A stretch of 64,000 nucleotides of DNA from Synchiropus splendidus (lineage: Eukaryota > Chordata > Actinopteri > Syngnathiformes > Callionymidae), in contig NC_071334.1 in assembly GCF_027744825.2 (NCBI RefSeq), positions 62,470,937 through 62,534,936 on the forward strand, written 5' to 3'. The notes beneath the pieces were generated by a model, which worked only from the letters and a program-made list of their open reading frames with translations, did not search any database and had not been told where the DNA came from. Of this stretch, positions 39,601 to 52,206 are shown one piece after another (position 1 is the stretch's first letter; every line of letters starts with the position of its first letter). A program made the translations under genes and the position numbers.

Positions 39601-42600
39601 ATATCCAGAGGGTTAGGACGGTCAATATCTGTTAAATAATGTTACATTGTCAGTACAGTTACTTCAACTTTGTTCAGCCCAAAAAGGTACTAGCCAACCA
39701 GGTCCAATTTTGGCCCTGAACTATCTGTGTGAACATGCCCATGGTTTTATAAACATTCCCAACCAACTCACATGAACCTGAATAGTATAGTATTCTGTTG
39801 AAGCTTTGTCATAACTTGAAGGGAAAGTAAAATGAATACATTACATTTACTCGAGACCACATTATAGGCCTTGAGGGAACAATAACACCTAGTGACTCAT
39901 AGGATAATAGCTCCATCACACAGGAGGGTGCAACTGGACGAGGAGATCAACACGACACAGATGTATACATGTGAAAATGATAGAAAAATGGACCATATAT
40001 TGGTGGAAACCTCCCACAACCGCTGCCACACATGCAGCTTTACCAACAAGTCAATGTACATCCAACTGTATGTGTTTGAGGGCATCTATGCCAGACAGGC
40101 GAGATCGAGTCTCAAGTCCACCCCGGATGGGATTCCAACTAACTGCACTGGGACGGCAGAAACACAACCGCTACTGCTTCAAACTGAATTTCTGATTTAG
40201 AAAAATGTCACACACTGTTGATGTCTAATGGAGAGCAGACCATCAAGTCACCCTAGCAGCACTCCACACAGCGCTTTGGTCGAAGGATTATCAATGAAGT
40301 CGTGGGCTGATCAACAGGCCGTCAGTGCAACTGTTAACCTCCACAAAATCTATATGGCGGAAGAAAGCACACACGGTCTCTCGACAGACCATTAAGCAAC
40401 GCTGCCATAAGTTCAAAAACGTTTCACCCCGAACTATCCGCCAACATCTGAAGAGCATCATGATGTTCAGAACTCATTTCACACAGAAAGAGAAAAACTA
40501 CCTCTCTCGTCCGTCTTCACAGCATCACATGTGCCAGCCAGATAGAACTTGTATGATCCACTTGCCAGATAAAAGAGTGCACATGTGATCCGACTGCACG
40601 TTTCCCTGAAAAACTTCAGTGTTTGCCTTTGCCTCTGCACAAACCAGTCTCCCCGCCTCACCAAACAACCCAAAATGTCCTGAAACCATGTAGCACCTAC
40701 CTCTTGTGGCTCCACTGTAGGTTCACCTGCTCACGTCCTGAGGGAAACCAAGCGTCCTGAGCAGCTGACCAGCAGCCGTGCGTCCACACCACCGACTGAC
40801 TGACCCTCTCGCTCACAGTGACAGCCTGACTCCCATTCAGCTGCAGACCACTCCCCCCACCACGGCTCTGACCAGCTGACTCGCTGCAGGGACAGCCAGA
40901 TAACTTCGTTTGCCTCCCCCCCCCAAAAAAAACTAGTCATAAGCTACTGTCTTGGTTAACCTCTTCACTGCTGGTTTTGATCTCTCTCAGTCCAGCTGCT
41001 TCCTTCTCACTGCTTCCTACCGCTTCCCTGTTTGTAGAGCGGGTGTGGCTGAACACACAGACACGGTCACACACAGATTTTCCTCCTTTTACATGACACC
41101 ACACCACACTGCAGATAAGAGTGAGTGATGGAACGATAACAAACCAGGAAGAAAGAGAACACAGACACACGCACATCAACAGCTTTGAGCTGGATTGAAA
41201 AAGATACCAGTAACATGGAACGGACAAAAAGAGTTAGAATGTGTGACGCTATCTATGCTAAAGTTCATGCAGTGGAAGGTGTTATGGCGCGCTTCATTGA
41301 CAGATCCTCAGGAAGAGTCAGTTTGGGATGCAGGACTGTGCTTTATATGTGCATCAGCTATTATAGTCACGTTCCAAACACAAGCAAAAGACTCACTTTA
41401 CAAAAGTAGCGGAAATAAAATGCAATTAAAACCACAGGTCTATGCAAGGTGGATCAGTTTGTCGGAAAATTGATCAAATTTAATATAGAAAATATTCAAT
41501 CACATCTTGTCCCTGGTGTACTTATTATTAAGGGGCAGAACATTGATCAATCAGCTTGTAAAATACATGTTTGCACGACTAAAATGAAAGATTCTTTTAT
41601 TAAGGTCTGTATTGTTGAGACATGGCCAGTTTCAGGAAATGTCATTTATGTTATTAATATGTTGAGGCCCCCATATGTGATTTTTACTAAACCACACCAG
41701 ACAGTTGGGAACATTTGGGAACGTCAAAATTTTTTTAAAGGTCAAAAAAATATTTGGAAAAATCATAACCTTGTGTTGTTTAAGCCTTTTTCCTGGTAGC
41801 ATGGACATTATTACCTGACTAATATGAGTGATCAATAAATGGATGCTCGACCCTCGGAGCCGTAGCAGACAATAGTCAGGACGGCTGTACACACAGCAAC
41901 ATTTAATAAAGGTTCACTGCTCACATGACGGCGGGGGCTGAGATCTGGTTGGACAGCACAGTGAGAACATGCCTGGGTATCTGGGGGATGGTGCGTGGGA
42001 TTCACGCAACATAAAAATTAGAAAATGTTCATGGAGCGGTTTGACACCAGGCATCAACAGGCTGACCTCAGCAGGGATTCTAATTGGAGACATGATCTTC
42101 TGCCAGGATTTGTGGCTCTCCGTTGAATAAGGAACCTTGGCGATGTATTACAGCAGCTCTGAATATTATAGTAGATTAAAAGCAGCCCTCGAATCAACGC
42201 ATGGTTTCAGCTGCCACCTACAAAATGTCATACTCTCAATATTCTCAATAACACAAGTCTGCTTTTCACAACCGCCTTGTGGTGGCTCATTCCACCTGGT
42301 GAGGTGCGTCTGATGGAGAGGAGTCAGAGCCAGGTCAGACACAAAGATCTACCTGCCACCCTACAAACTCGCTATGGTCCCAGAGGTTTCCTGAGGAGGT
42401 GAAGTCAGAGCCTTGTTGCTGAAGCTGCAGCCCTCAGAGCATGACTTTGAATGAGCGGAAGAAAATCAATGAAGTGCAAGCGAGGTGCATCTTCCAAAAG
42501 AATAGGAATGAAGCACAGCTGTCGCCAAGAGCAGGTTCAGGTGGTGATAAGGATGAGATTCAGGGTCTGTTATGATTGACTACGGGAAAACTCAAACTAC

Positions 42601-44617
42601 CCCAGCAGAGCAATGACCATCAGTCACTGCCTGTATGAACAGCTTCTAACAGCTCCAACAAAACCTACAGACTCAGAACCAGGGAAAAAAAACAGAGGGT
42701 TTATTACCAAATAATTCATTTCCTCAATGGAATTATGTTGACAGCATAATTCAGGGGTAAAAACTGAAAAGTAACGGTCAGTGTAAGATATTACAGCCTC
42801 ACCTTCAGTGGTGGAAGGATCCAGAGGTTTTTTTTCAAAACAATGTGCATTTACGAGCATGAGAGCAAACAAGTCATCAGGTCATGCACTCGTCATCACG
42901 CTGCTGGAATGTCCACTCCTACTTTAAGAGCATACACACAGGAATGTCCGTCCACAGTGTGTGTATTGACACCAAGTGAGCTGTTCTTTGGTCAAGAAGT
43001 GATAAAATACATATATTTTTTAAGCATCAAACTTGGATTACCAGGCCTTAATTCGTCTAAATATAAATGTCAATTGGCTCTTCAGAGTTGCTACCAGATA
43101 AAAAAAAAAACAAGTGACAAGCACATTCACTTTAACTCAAACTGAGCCTAGCAAGTGAATTTTTACAGCACAATGAGCTATTTATTTATAGCTTACATGG
43201 AGCTCCAACTCTTCATCTCCAGCACAGAATTAGAAAACATATTGCTCTCAGCTGCGTAAAGGGGGTCCTTGCCTCGCGCCTGCTGACAGTCATGATATCA
43301 TGTCACGCTCCTCACAAGTCACGCTCAAGTCACTGACTCAGCAAAACACCTTCGATGATGCGTGCAGACGCACAGACAACCACTGGCTTTATGAAATGGT
43401 AACAATAATAAGGACCAAGGGAGCAGTGGAAACAAAGTGGAAAGAAAGTTTTTAGTATCTCAATGTGTTCAGATGACTAGAAGAACTTCATGTAGAAGAG
43501 GTCACTGCCCAGAATATATCGAAAGCATCGTTCGCAAAGAGAAAAAAAGTAAACCCACACAAACGTTGGGTGCTGACTGACATCCTGATACTGGCAGATG
43601 ATATTAATGTGGGAGACAAAGGAACCTGTTGGACCTCTTCTAGAGTCAGCTGCAGCTCGGTGCGTGAGTCATAAGGGGTGAGAAAATGACACGGAGGGGG
43701 AGGGAGAAGACGGCAGCACGGGGGACGGGGGGTGAAGAGGAATATTTAAACCAGCAGCAGAGACGACTCTCAGCTGATGAGTTGCCTCTTCAGAGTGGAA
43801 ACAAGCATCGGGTCATAAACCGGTTCTGTCCTGCCTCCACGTGTGCTTGTGACCCCGGGATGTAAGCTTCAAACTGGGACGCACCCCTGGGACAGATGAT
43901 GCTCTGACCAAAGTCAACCTGCATTAAGTCAACAAAACAGGTACCATAGACAATAATAAGACAATCATTCTCATCTAGTTGTGCTGACACGGAGGAACTA
44001 AATATGGATATGTGCACAAACTTCAGAGTGAGTTGATACAGTAAACAATTTCAGGCAAAGCAGCTCTTCAGGCTCAGGCAGATCATGAGAAAAACTTCAA
44101 AGAGAGTGGCTGTGTACACTGAGCGTTAACAATCGTGCAGCCTTTGCTCCTTATATTTCAGGATAGACAATAATATGTCCAAATGAAGATGAAAGTGGAG
44201 CAAGGTTCTGTCGGGAGGTGAAGACTGAACGATGGGCGAGCCAGGAAGTGTGTCTGCACCACGCCCTGTGACAGTGATGGGCACACACCACGGTGTGTCC
44301 CGAGCTGTCGCTTCCATAGTTAATGAAGCCAAGAAATGATAGTCTCACTTTTGTAATGTGTTCTCAAGGAAGGACCAGGGTCCAGTCCCCGCATGTGTCA
44401 AAGCGAAACCTCTAGTCTTCTGAGGCGCCGCACCTCAACACTCACTTGCTCCCGGCGGCTCGAAGTGGCACTAACCAGATGGACTGGAACAGCTGACGGC
44501 TAATAAAGTGCATTGAAAGATAATAAAAAGAGCCTGATATGATTTAAAGTCAAGACGTAAGTGCTCTCTGAGGAAGCAGGATGGAGGCAGCGGCATCGTG
44601 ACCACTAGCTCATGGCA

Positions 44618-44651
44618 CTCTCTCTCTCCTCCTCCTCCTCCTCCTCCTCCT
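44618..44651. repeat. (CT)n/(CTC)n microsatellite
   Basis: A short CT run followed by about eight CTC units on the + strand. Confidence 0.9.
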
Positions 44652-47046
44652 TGTTTTCTTTTCTTCCTTCATCTTCTAACCATACTAGCTGTACTGTCAC
44701 CAGGCAACTAGCCTTCATTTGCTCTGTTTCTTCTCTCTTAACTTGAGCATGAGCTCGAGTCGCACTCCTTCACCCTCTCCTGTCTCAGACAGCCTTCCCA
44801 TGTTGCGCACTAACCGTCATATTTCAGAAAACACTGACAACAGACTCATGGAATAAGACTCCCGTCTCATCAGCTGACATGAATGCATCTGAATATGGAC
44901 GGGTGTTTGAGACAGGGCCGCGCTGGATGAAGAATGTTAGAAATGAAGGGGAAGACAACCGTTGAGGTTCATGCATGAGATGAAGGAGGACAAGGTGGGT
45001 TCATGTGGAAGTCATGCCTCCTCTATTTGAGTATTGATCAACTCAGCAAACTCCCAAACCCAACAAACCACCTGCTGCATTTATCCATCATCACGACCAC
45101 TGTCCTCACGCTGTGACGGCAGATGAACTACAGCAGGTCAAGTGACCTTGGAGCTGGTGCTAGCTTGCCACCGGGAAGCTCATGAGTTCTGACTTGAGGA
45201 GGTGATGGGAAAACAAAACTATGTGAAACATCCAGAGCAAGAAAGCACATGTTTCCTTTTCATTAAAAATGTGATGGTGATGAAATGCTCCCACCTGCTC
45301 CTGCTCTCTCGCTGGATATTGTTTATTCATCCGGAGAGTACTGTTGAATGATTTGCCAAATAAGGTCCAATCAGTCACTGTGAGCTTTTGTACCAACCCA
45401 ACAAACACACGGTTTCACCAATGAGATATCAGCTGAAACGAGCAGCAGCAGACTGACAATCGACAGTCTTCAGACTGGTGAAGCTAAAAATAGTCAAATC
45501 TCAGTCACTGTCAACTCTACTTGACACTAGGAAAAAGACAACGTTCATTAAAAACAGACTGCACGCATCATTTCATTATATCTGCAACTAATGCCCCGCT
45601 GGTAACAAGCATCATTAGTGATGAAACTATTGTCAGAATGCACTGCAACAGTTGAATTAGTTGCTCAATGTTTTTTGTGTTTGGACTAGGACAGACGTGA
45701 AAACTGCTGGGCGGCAGGACAAATACAGTATGGTCACATGATTATACAGGGGGTCCATGAGGTTGAGGGCATAGTAAAAAATGGATACTTCTAAAACATC
45801 ACGTCAGAACTAAAGTTGCGCGTCTCACTTAGATGCCATTGTTGAAACCTAGCATTTCACAGTCATCTATTCAATACATATCCAAAGCCCCCTGGCTTCT
45901 ATGTTTCTCTGTCAAACCTCCTCCTGCTTGGCTACAATCTGTGCCTGTTGTGGGGTGGACGGGAGACTCTGCCATTGTGTAAAAAAATCCTGACAGAAAG
46001 CCTGATTTGGCTGGTTGTTTGTTGGTTGTTATGGCAATGGTCTGTTTGTGGCATTAGCCAGCAAGTTACTTGTTCCAACAAGACACAGCAGAAGTTCCTG
46101 TGATTTGATCTCACTGTGCTGAGTGAAGATAGTTCCGATGTTTAATTATATTTACTTTATTATTATTTTTTTTTTTTATACATATGTGAGTGGAGATTGT
46201 TCCAATGTTCGTTGGTGTGTGTTGTTTCTCCTTCGTTGTCAATTGTCTAATGGTAGTTTTCATTAGATATGTTTAAAAAGCGACCATTTTGACAACAACA
46301 ATATGAATAATCAAAAGTAAATAACATGGAAAAAAAAGTGGGATTACTTCGTACCTCATCACAGAGCTCTAATAAAACATCTTTGAAGCTCGAAACTTCA
46401 AAGCCGCACCAGTCCACACATGCTACCTGCAGTGCACCTGTTTCCCCAATAGATGGAGACACATGGACCGTTACTAGGGTTTGGACTTTGGAGTATCCTT
46501 CTGTCAAGTGGAAAATGACGGAGGCCAATATTTGTTTAGTACTTTGAATATTCACTTTTTGCTTCCTCTCAGACTCTTTTATGTCATGACTCCTACATGC
46601 AAACACAAAGATACGGTCCCCAGTACACCTCTGCTCCACCCTGCCCCCTCAACAAACTCAGCAACTCATTGTGGCCTGCAGGTCTGAAAGTGCACCCACC
46701 TCTGACGTAAGCTACATACTTTTGCTGTGTCATAAAGTTGGAGACCTCAGATGAACAGGTTTATCCATCTGTATCACGACACACCATCCTTCTGTTGATG
46801 GGACTCCAGGGTCATGAGGGGAGATCAGGAGCCACAAATGAACATGGAAAGCTGAGGGGCGCAGAGGGAACGGAGCTTTAACACAACTCTGAGATCCAGT
46901 TGCGCACATGATGAATAACAGCACAGAAAAGCACTTGAAAATTGGCATGGCCCCCCAGAGATGCAAACATAAGAGGCGATTCCACACGCTGGTGGGAATC
47001 AGTGATAAATGACCCAAGCGATTGTTTCCCCGCATAGGAGGAAAAA

Positions 47047-47321
47047 ATGGTGACTTTATTCTTCTATCGCTTTCTGTTCAAAGATAGAACAGCAGTTGAG
47101 AGCATCTTGAGCATTGAATCTATTATGTCTTCATCTCATCCAAGATTGCAACTGCAACCATCAACAATGGATTGTGTTCTGTCTCCTCCACCCTCCTCTG
47201 GCCTCATGAAGTGTGCGACTGTATCAGACTCAGAGAGGAGTGTGAGGCCTGTGCAGTACGTGCATGAAGACAGTGAGATTGTGGTGAAGTGTGCTGTACG
47301 AGTAACAGAGGGATTCAAGGT
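47047..47321 (+). CDS. Doubtful exon-like ORF ending at a good splice donor
   Basis: The ORF from ATG 47047 runs in frame to GGATTCAAG|gtgaga at 47321-47322. The peptide is low in bias (for example VQYVHEDSEIVVKCAVRVT) and looks like real protein. An acceptor-like ttcaaag at about 47084 could make it internal. No partner exon was found before brcc3 and the family was not recognised. It may be a lone exon, a decayed gene or chance. Confidence 0.25.
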
Positions 47322-49763
47322 GAGAGCACGTCAGAGATCACCCTTAAGACCCTTCTGTTTTTCCCCAGCCCAGCCATAGCAACTGAGATTAAAGGAAGTG
47401 AAGAAGATGAGCCGAAGGTTCTGGACCTTTTAGAGCAGAGGTGGGCATAGCGTGGCTGTTGCCCAGTCGTCATGCAGCCCTAAAAACGAAGATTTCGAAC
47501 AAATATCCAGAACTCGAAGGCCCCCGAAAAAAGCCGGAAAAAACATAACGTGCGCGGACCGATCAGCTGACCCACGATGCGCATTGTTATTGCGTTTAAC
47601 GCAGCCTCTGTATGCAGACGTGTCCCGTTAGCTACATTTACTGACTGTTTTTTCTTCATATTGAGGTGTAAAACCTTTCCTGTCTCCACACTGGACCGTG
47701 GTAGAGTGTCACAGGGGAGGTGCTCGCTCTCCACACCTCCGAGACTGGAGCGCTCACTCCAGGGTTTGATGTCCTGTTGTGGGCTGGAGCTGGGACAGGG
47801 ATGAGGCGAGTCTGGGACAGAGCGTGACTTGGTTTATGACTTTGTCACAGCCAAACTGCACAGAAGCGCACATTCAGAGCTGGACACGCACCGGGCACCT
47901 CTTCACTTCTGGAGAGACGTCACTCACTCGGCAACCCCTCCCACATGCAGCGGCCACACACATAGAGGAACAGCGCACCTGCAGCAGACACTCTACATTC
48001 ACTCCAAGCCTATTTTAAGGCTTGGAACGCATTATTTCTTTTCCCATTAGTCGTAATGGGAAAAATCCTTTCAGATTTTGAACAAATCGCTTGTAGAACG
48101 GCCCTCTGGAACAGATTGTGGTCGAAAACTGAGCTACCACTGTATTATCTGCCGTATAAAACTGTTATGTTTGAGGCTACGCAACATTTCCACACTAAGA
48201 AAAAAGCCCAACATCCACAGAGTGTGTGGCATGCGTTGAGGACACAGATCTTCCTGCCACCCCTCGCAGGCTCACTGGTTAATCTGACTCTCATGTCCTA
48301 AAACATGTCCTGTACCTTAGATTTCACCTACTCGGAAGCAGAAGATTCTTGCATCACAGACATGGTGACATCACCTGTGATCTGAATCATGCATTCTTCT
48401 CAACATTAAGGAATGCTGGAGAGCAGGCCCGGTGGGGGAGAGAGACCAGGCAGCAGGGGGCAGCAGAGAGCAGCAGTACGCTTCTCACCAGAGGAAGGTC
48501 ACATGACTCAACACTGGCTCAAGACAAACCTGTTGAGCCATTCCCAAACAGGACAATCACGCTTCCCACATTTCCTGCTTCTCCGCTGATGGGTCCCTCA
48601 GAATCAGTGGCGCTCTGTAACAACGCTGCCTCTACAGTACCACACACACACACACACAGCTTGGATGCCCCACTGTGGCTGCAGCCACTGCTGCTCGAGA
48701 CATACATTATTAACATCCTGCAATTAGTCTCTAAGCTGCTGCTGCTTCCTTCGACAACACCAGACAACCATCCAGTGATCCCCAACTGCAAACATGTTAC
48801 AAAAAACATGGCTGCTGCTTTGATTTAATATCACATGAGACTTGAGCCACTGAGGGCAACAGGGCATGAGATGGCTGAGGGCGTAACGGAGGTCAGCACT
48901 CGCCTCAACGGGCGGAGGATATGTGGAGTGTGTATGTTTTTATTATGGGTCAAAATTGTTTTTTTTATTTTTAATAAGAGATGGTCACACACACAAGACA
49001 AGCAGGAAGTGAAAGACTCAACACCAAAGTGCCCACCTTTAAAGGAGTCCAATAATATGAAGATGTTCATCATGGGTGTTTTTTTGTTTTGTTCTTTTTT
49101 TTATCAGGACGCTATAGCTGAGCACTGAACAAGTACATGAACAAATAGTTGTATTCACTTTCCTTTCACTGGTTTTAATGGGGTTTAAACGAATTGTTTT
49201 GCAATATAGATGATTCACACAAGATCAACTACTGTCTCCTGTAATGATGATAATGATGAAAGAAAAACAGCAGCTAAATGACAAAAGCCCTGGTGACAGA
49301 CAAACACATTTAAGTGACTTGATGAATGATGGAAATAGGAATTACTGCAGATCACAGTCGGACATACTGAGCCATTTTTAACAGATGTCAGTTGCATGTT
49401 TAAATGTAACTGGTGTTTGTATAAACTTAGTCATTTTGAAGTGAGATGAACGTGTGCGTTCACGGAATGTAAGGCAGCTCATGACGTCACGCCGAATGGA
49501 AGTTGGACAAACTGTTGCAGAATTGGCTGCAGCGAAAGGCCTTTGAGGGTGAAGTGAGCGGAGACGAGAGACACGTTGGAGTCTGACGGTGGACTCCCAG
49601 ATGCTGCAGAGATCCTCCAGCCTTATGACTCATCCGTGGCTGGTGCAGAAACGCGCGCCACGCGAACACACCAGTAAGCACAAGCATCGACCGTGAGCCA
49701 CTCGCCTCCTCTTACCTTTCACTGGGGCGCTCAGAAACAAAGTCAGATGTTGCTCGCAGGTGT

Positions 49764-49789
49764 CTGCTGCTGCTGCTGCTGCTGCTGCT
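49764..49789. repeat. (CTG)n trinucleotide repeat
   Basis: Eight to nine CTG units in a locally GC- and CpG-richer stretch (about 49.45-49.95 kb). Confidence 0.9.
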
Positions 49790-50760
49790 TCCTGGCCGCT
49801 CCGACTCTCCCTCCGAGGCGTCGCATCTCTCCTCAGGTTCCGATCCAGAGGGAAGCCAGGGAGACACCAACGCCAAGCTTCACAATGCACCGGGTCGACA
49901 CACAGACAGGGAGTGTTTCATTGGGAGGATAGTGGAGAGTCGGAACAATTTTGCAGATGAATCTTACTCCGCTTCACCAAAGGGGTGGAGTGACACTACC
50001 GAGACGTTCAGGGAAGCTCGGAAACGAGGTGCTACGTTTTCAACCACTGCTTGACGATCGCGGATTAGCTTTCTTATATAGAGTTAGTTTTCAGGGATAA
50101 ACATGTATTCCAGGGATTTTAATTATAGACCCTCGCAAAAATATCAACAGCATCTTCACGAATTTACATGTCTGCACGCAAAAGTATCTACATATCTACA
50201 TTTCAGTGTGTAGTGAGAAAACCAACGCTATAAATAAAGCCATTACTGGTTGTACTCCTACATAGTTGGAAGCAGATTTTTCTTATAGTTATTTTGTCCA
50301 TGTCTGATTATGCTATAGTTTACGTTTGTAGAACGATAATCTTTGTATTTGTACTAGTTTGTTAGTGATTTGTGAATTCATAGATGGATAATAAGTGTTC
50401 AGAAGTGCGTTTCTTTGCAGCGCTATAATTCCTCCAGCCTTGAATGCAACTGTAACAGCCCACATTAAAAGAGGCAGATCATCTAAATAAAAATATATGT
50501 GAGCGCTCCAAACCAACATCTTAGCAATCGTCTTTCAGCTTTAGAGTTTAGCGAGTCAACTCATCCAGATTGTGATTAAAATGACGTGTTGTGATTTTAA
50601 GAATTTAAATAAGCTTTAGATGGGTTTTATAAAGCCTTCGCTTTTCTTCTACGTCTGCTGTGTTAATAAAATAATCACATTCAGTAAAAATGTTAGTCCT
50701 GTAGTTACATAACTTGTTGAGAATCTCGTATGAAATGTGGAGAAAGTCAGTGTTTTTATA

Positions 50761-50897
50761 GTTCTGAGCAGTAGGTGGCGGTATGAATCCAAGGACCAGC
50801 GGAACCTTATTTGAGGAACCTGCAGCAGCCCGGAACGTTAATTGAGGGACCGTGGAGAAGGCGGAAGTGAACTTGTTTTGGTGGCTGCTGCGACAGA
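50761..50897 (+). promoter_or_regulatory. brcc3: Proximal promoter of brcc3 with CTCF-like and ETS-like motifs
   Basis: The 137 bp before the ATG are GC-richer than the AT-rich DNA to the left. At 50768-50781 the sequence GCAGTAGGTGGCGG matches 13 of 14 positions of the CTCF core (CCASYAGRKGGCRS). A GGAAGTG motif close to the start resembles an ETS/GABP site, common in TATA-less housekeeping promoters. No TATA box was seen. Start site and function are inferred. Confidence 0.45.
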
Positions 50898-51680
50898 ATG
50901 GCGGTGAGCGCCGTTCACCTGGAGGCTGACGCCTTCTTGGTGTGTATGAATCACGCTCTCAGTACCGAGAAGGAGGAGGTGATGGGCCTGTGCATCGGGG
51001 AGGTAGAGGCCACTCGGGTAGTTCATATCCACTCCGTCATCATCCTCCGCCGCTCTGACAAGAGGAAGGACCGGGTGGAAATCTCGCCGGAGCAGCTGTC
51101 AGCGGCGTCTACGGAGGCTGAGAGGTTGGCCGACATCACGGGCAGACCCATGCGAGTGGTGGGCTGGTACCATTCCCACCCGCACATCACGGTCTGGCCG
51201 TCCCACGTCGACGTGCGGACTCAGGCTATGTACCAGATGCTGGACCAGTGCTTCGTGGGCTTGATATTCTCCTGCTTCATCGTGGACAAAACCACAAAAA
51301 CCGGCCGCGTCCTGTACACCTGCTTTCAGTCGGCACACGCCCAGAAAGGTGCCGAGTACGAGCGCGTGGAGATCCCCGTTCACGTAGTCCCGCGCGCGTG
51401 CATCGGGAAGGTGTGCCTGGAGTCTGCAGTGGGTCTTCCACGTACGCTGTGCCAGGAGGAGCAGGACACCTACCGCAAGATCCACGGCCTCGTCCACCTG
51501 GACCCCGTGACGAAGATCCACAATGGCTCCGTGTTCACCAAAAACCTGTGCAGCCAGATGTCAGCGGTGAGCGGGCCGCTGCTGCAGTGGCTGGAGGACC
51601 GACTCGAGCAGAACCAGAGGAGCATTGGGGAGCTGCAGCGGGAGAAAGAGCAACTGCTGCGGGAGCTGAGTGAGCTGTGA
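50898..51680 (+). CDS. brcc3: Lys-63-specific deubiquitinase BRCC36, intronless
   Basis: A single uninterrupted ORF of 260 aa ends in TGA. It encodes a JAMM/MPN+ metalloprotease of the BRCC36 family, which cleaves K63-linked ubiquitin in the nuclear BRCA1-A complex and the cytosolic BRISC complex. The zinc motif HxHx7SxxD is intact: H92, H94, S102 and D105, with the catalytic glutamate E27 in KEEVMG. The C-terminal coiled coil (VSGPLLQWLEDRLEQNQ onward) that pairs with the Abraxas-type partner is present. It is shorter than human BRCC3 because the first few residues and the segment after the GLCIGE motif are missing. The ATG at 50898 is in good context (cagaATGG) and is the first in the frame. 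The coding region is much more GC-rich than its surroundings. Human BRCC3 has many introns; this copy has none, which suggests retroposition, yet no residue needed for activity is lost. Confidence 0.96.
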   Translation: MAVSAVHLEADAFLVCMNHALSTEKEEVMGLCIGEVEATRVVHIHSVIILRRSDKRKDRVEISPEQLSAASTEAERLADITGRPMRVVGWYHSHPHITVWPSHVDVRTQAMYQMLDQCFVGLIFSCFIVDKTTKTGRVLYTCFQSAHAQKGAEYERVEIPVHVVPRACIGKVCLESAVGLPRTLCQEEQDTYRKIHGLVHLDPVTKIHNGSVFTKNLCSQMSAVSGPLLQWLEDRLEQNQRSIGELQREKEQLLRELSEL

Positions 51681-51851
51681 TCTGGAGGTGTGGGATTCCA
51701 CTTTGCTCTGAATGACTGGTGCAAGTCACTTCATGTTTTTCTTTAGATCCATTTTTAATTTAGGTGACCTCACCTTTGTTTCACCCTGAAGTTATTCACT
51801 TTCACAGACGAACAACACACCATTAGCTTGGCATTTTGTTGTCTAAAATAC

Positions 51852-51857
51852 TTTATT
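51852..51857 (-). promoter_or_regulatory. cfap44: Candidate polyadenylation signal for cfap44
   Basis: Plus-strand tttatt is AATAAA on the - strand, about 350 bp beyond the cfap44 stop. It lies inside the region that brcc3 would transcribe before its own signal. Confidence 0.45.
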
Positions 51858-52154
51858 ATCTAACATTTTTCCAAAGAAATTATTACTGTATATGTTCATC
51901 TTGAGCTGCATATATTATCCATCAATTGTGTAATGACTACTGATCGTTGAATTGGTCAAGCTTCAACTGATGCATTGTATTAGTTTGTGTTCCTGAACTA
52001 ATGTGCCTTTGGATGAAAAGACCGGTCACGTGTTGGGCAAAAAAAATGAAACTTGTTTTCCCTTCATTGTCTTCATGTGCTCTACTCTGCCTAGTGGGAA
52101 ATGATTAAAATGGAATGAATGACTTGTATATATTAGGTGCTGGCTGACATTGAA

Positions 52155-52160
52155 AATAAA
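52155..52160 (+). promoter_or_regulatory. brcc3: Candidate polyadenylation signal for brcc3
   Basis: AATAAA on the + strand, 475 bp after the brcc3 stop and 47 bp before the cfap44 stop codon on the other strand. Confidence 0.45.
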
Positions 52161-52206
52161 ACATATCAACAACTCCAAGTTAGTTTGAGGTTCAGAACAG
52201 TCACGG

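Larger units (their letters stand above)
29050..50760. other. About 21.7 kb without a convincing gene
   Basis: Apart from the transposon relics, microsatellites and the doubtful ORF at 47.05-47.32 kb listed separately, no ORF here had both protein-like composition and matching splice sites. Because rab27b still needs a 5' non-coding exon to the right of 28968, part of this may be its first intron and promoter. The CpG-richer stretch at about 49.45-49.95 kb is one place to look for it. Confidence 0.45.

Noticed and set aside
41449..41799. 116-aa + strand ORF
   Set aside because: It is AT-rich, without motifs or splice support; probably chance.
46247..46639. 130-aa - strand ORF
   Set aside because: It looked partly protein-like, but no homologue, splice context or repeat family could be supported.
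48349..48828. 159-aa + strand ORF
   Set aside because: It runs through a CA repeat, has no recognised motif and no matching splice partners.
51099..51673. ORFs of about 140 aa on both strands within brcc3
   Set aside because: They come from other frames of a GC-rich coding exon; only the BRCC36 frame has family motifs.
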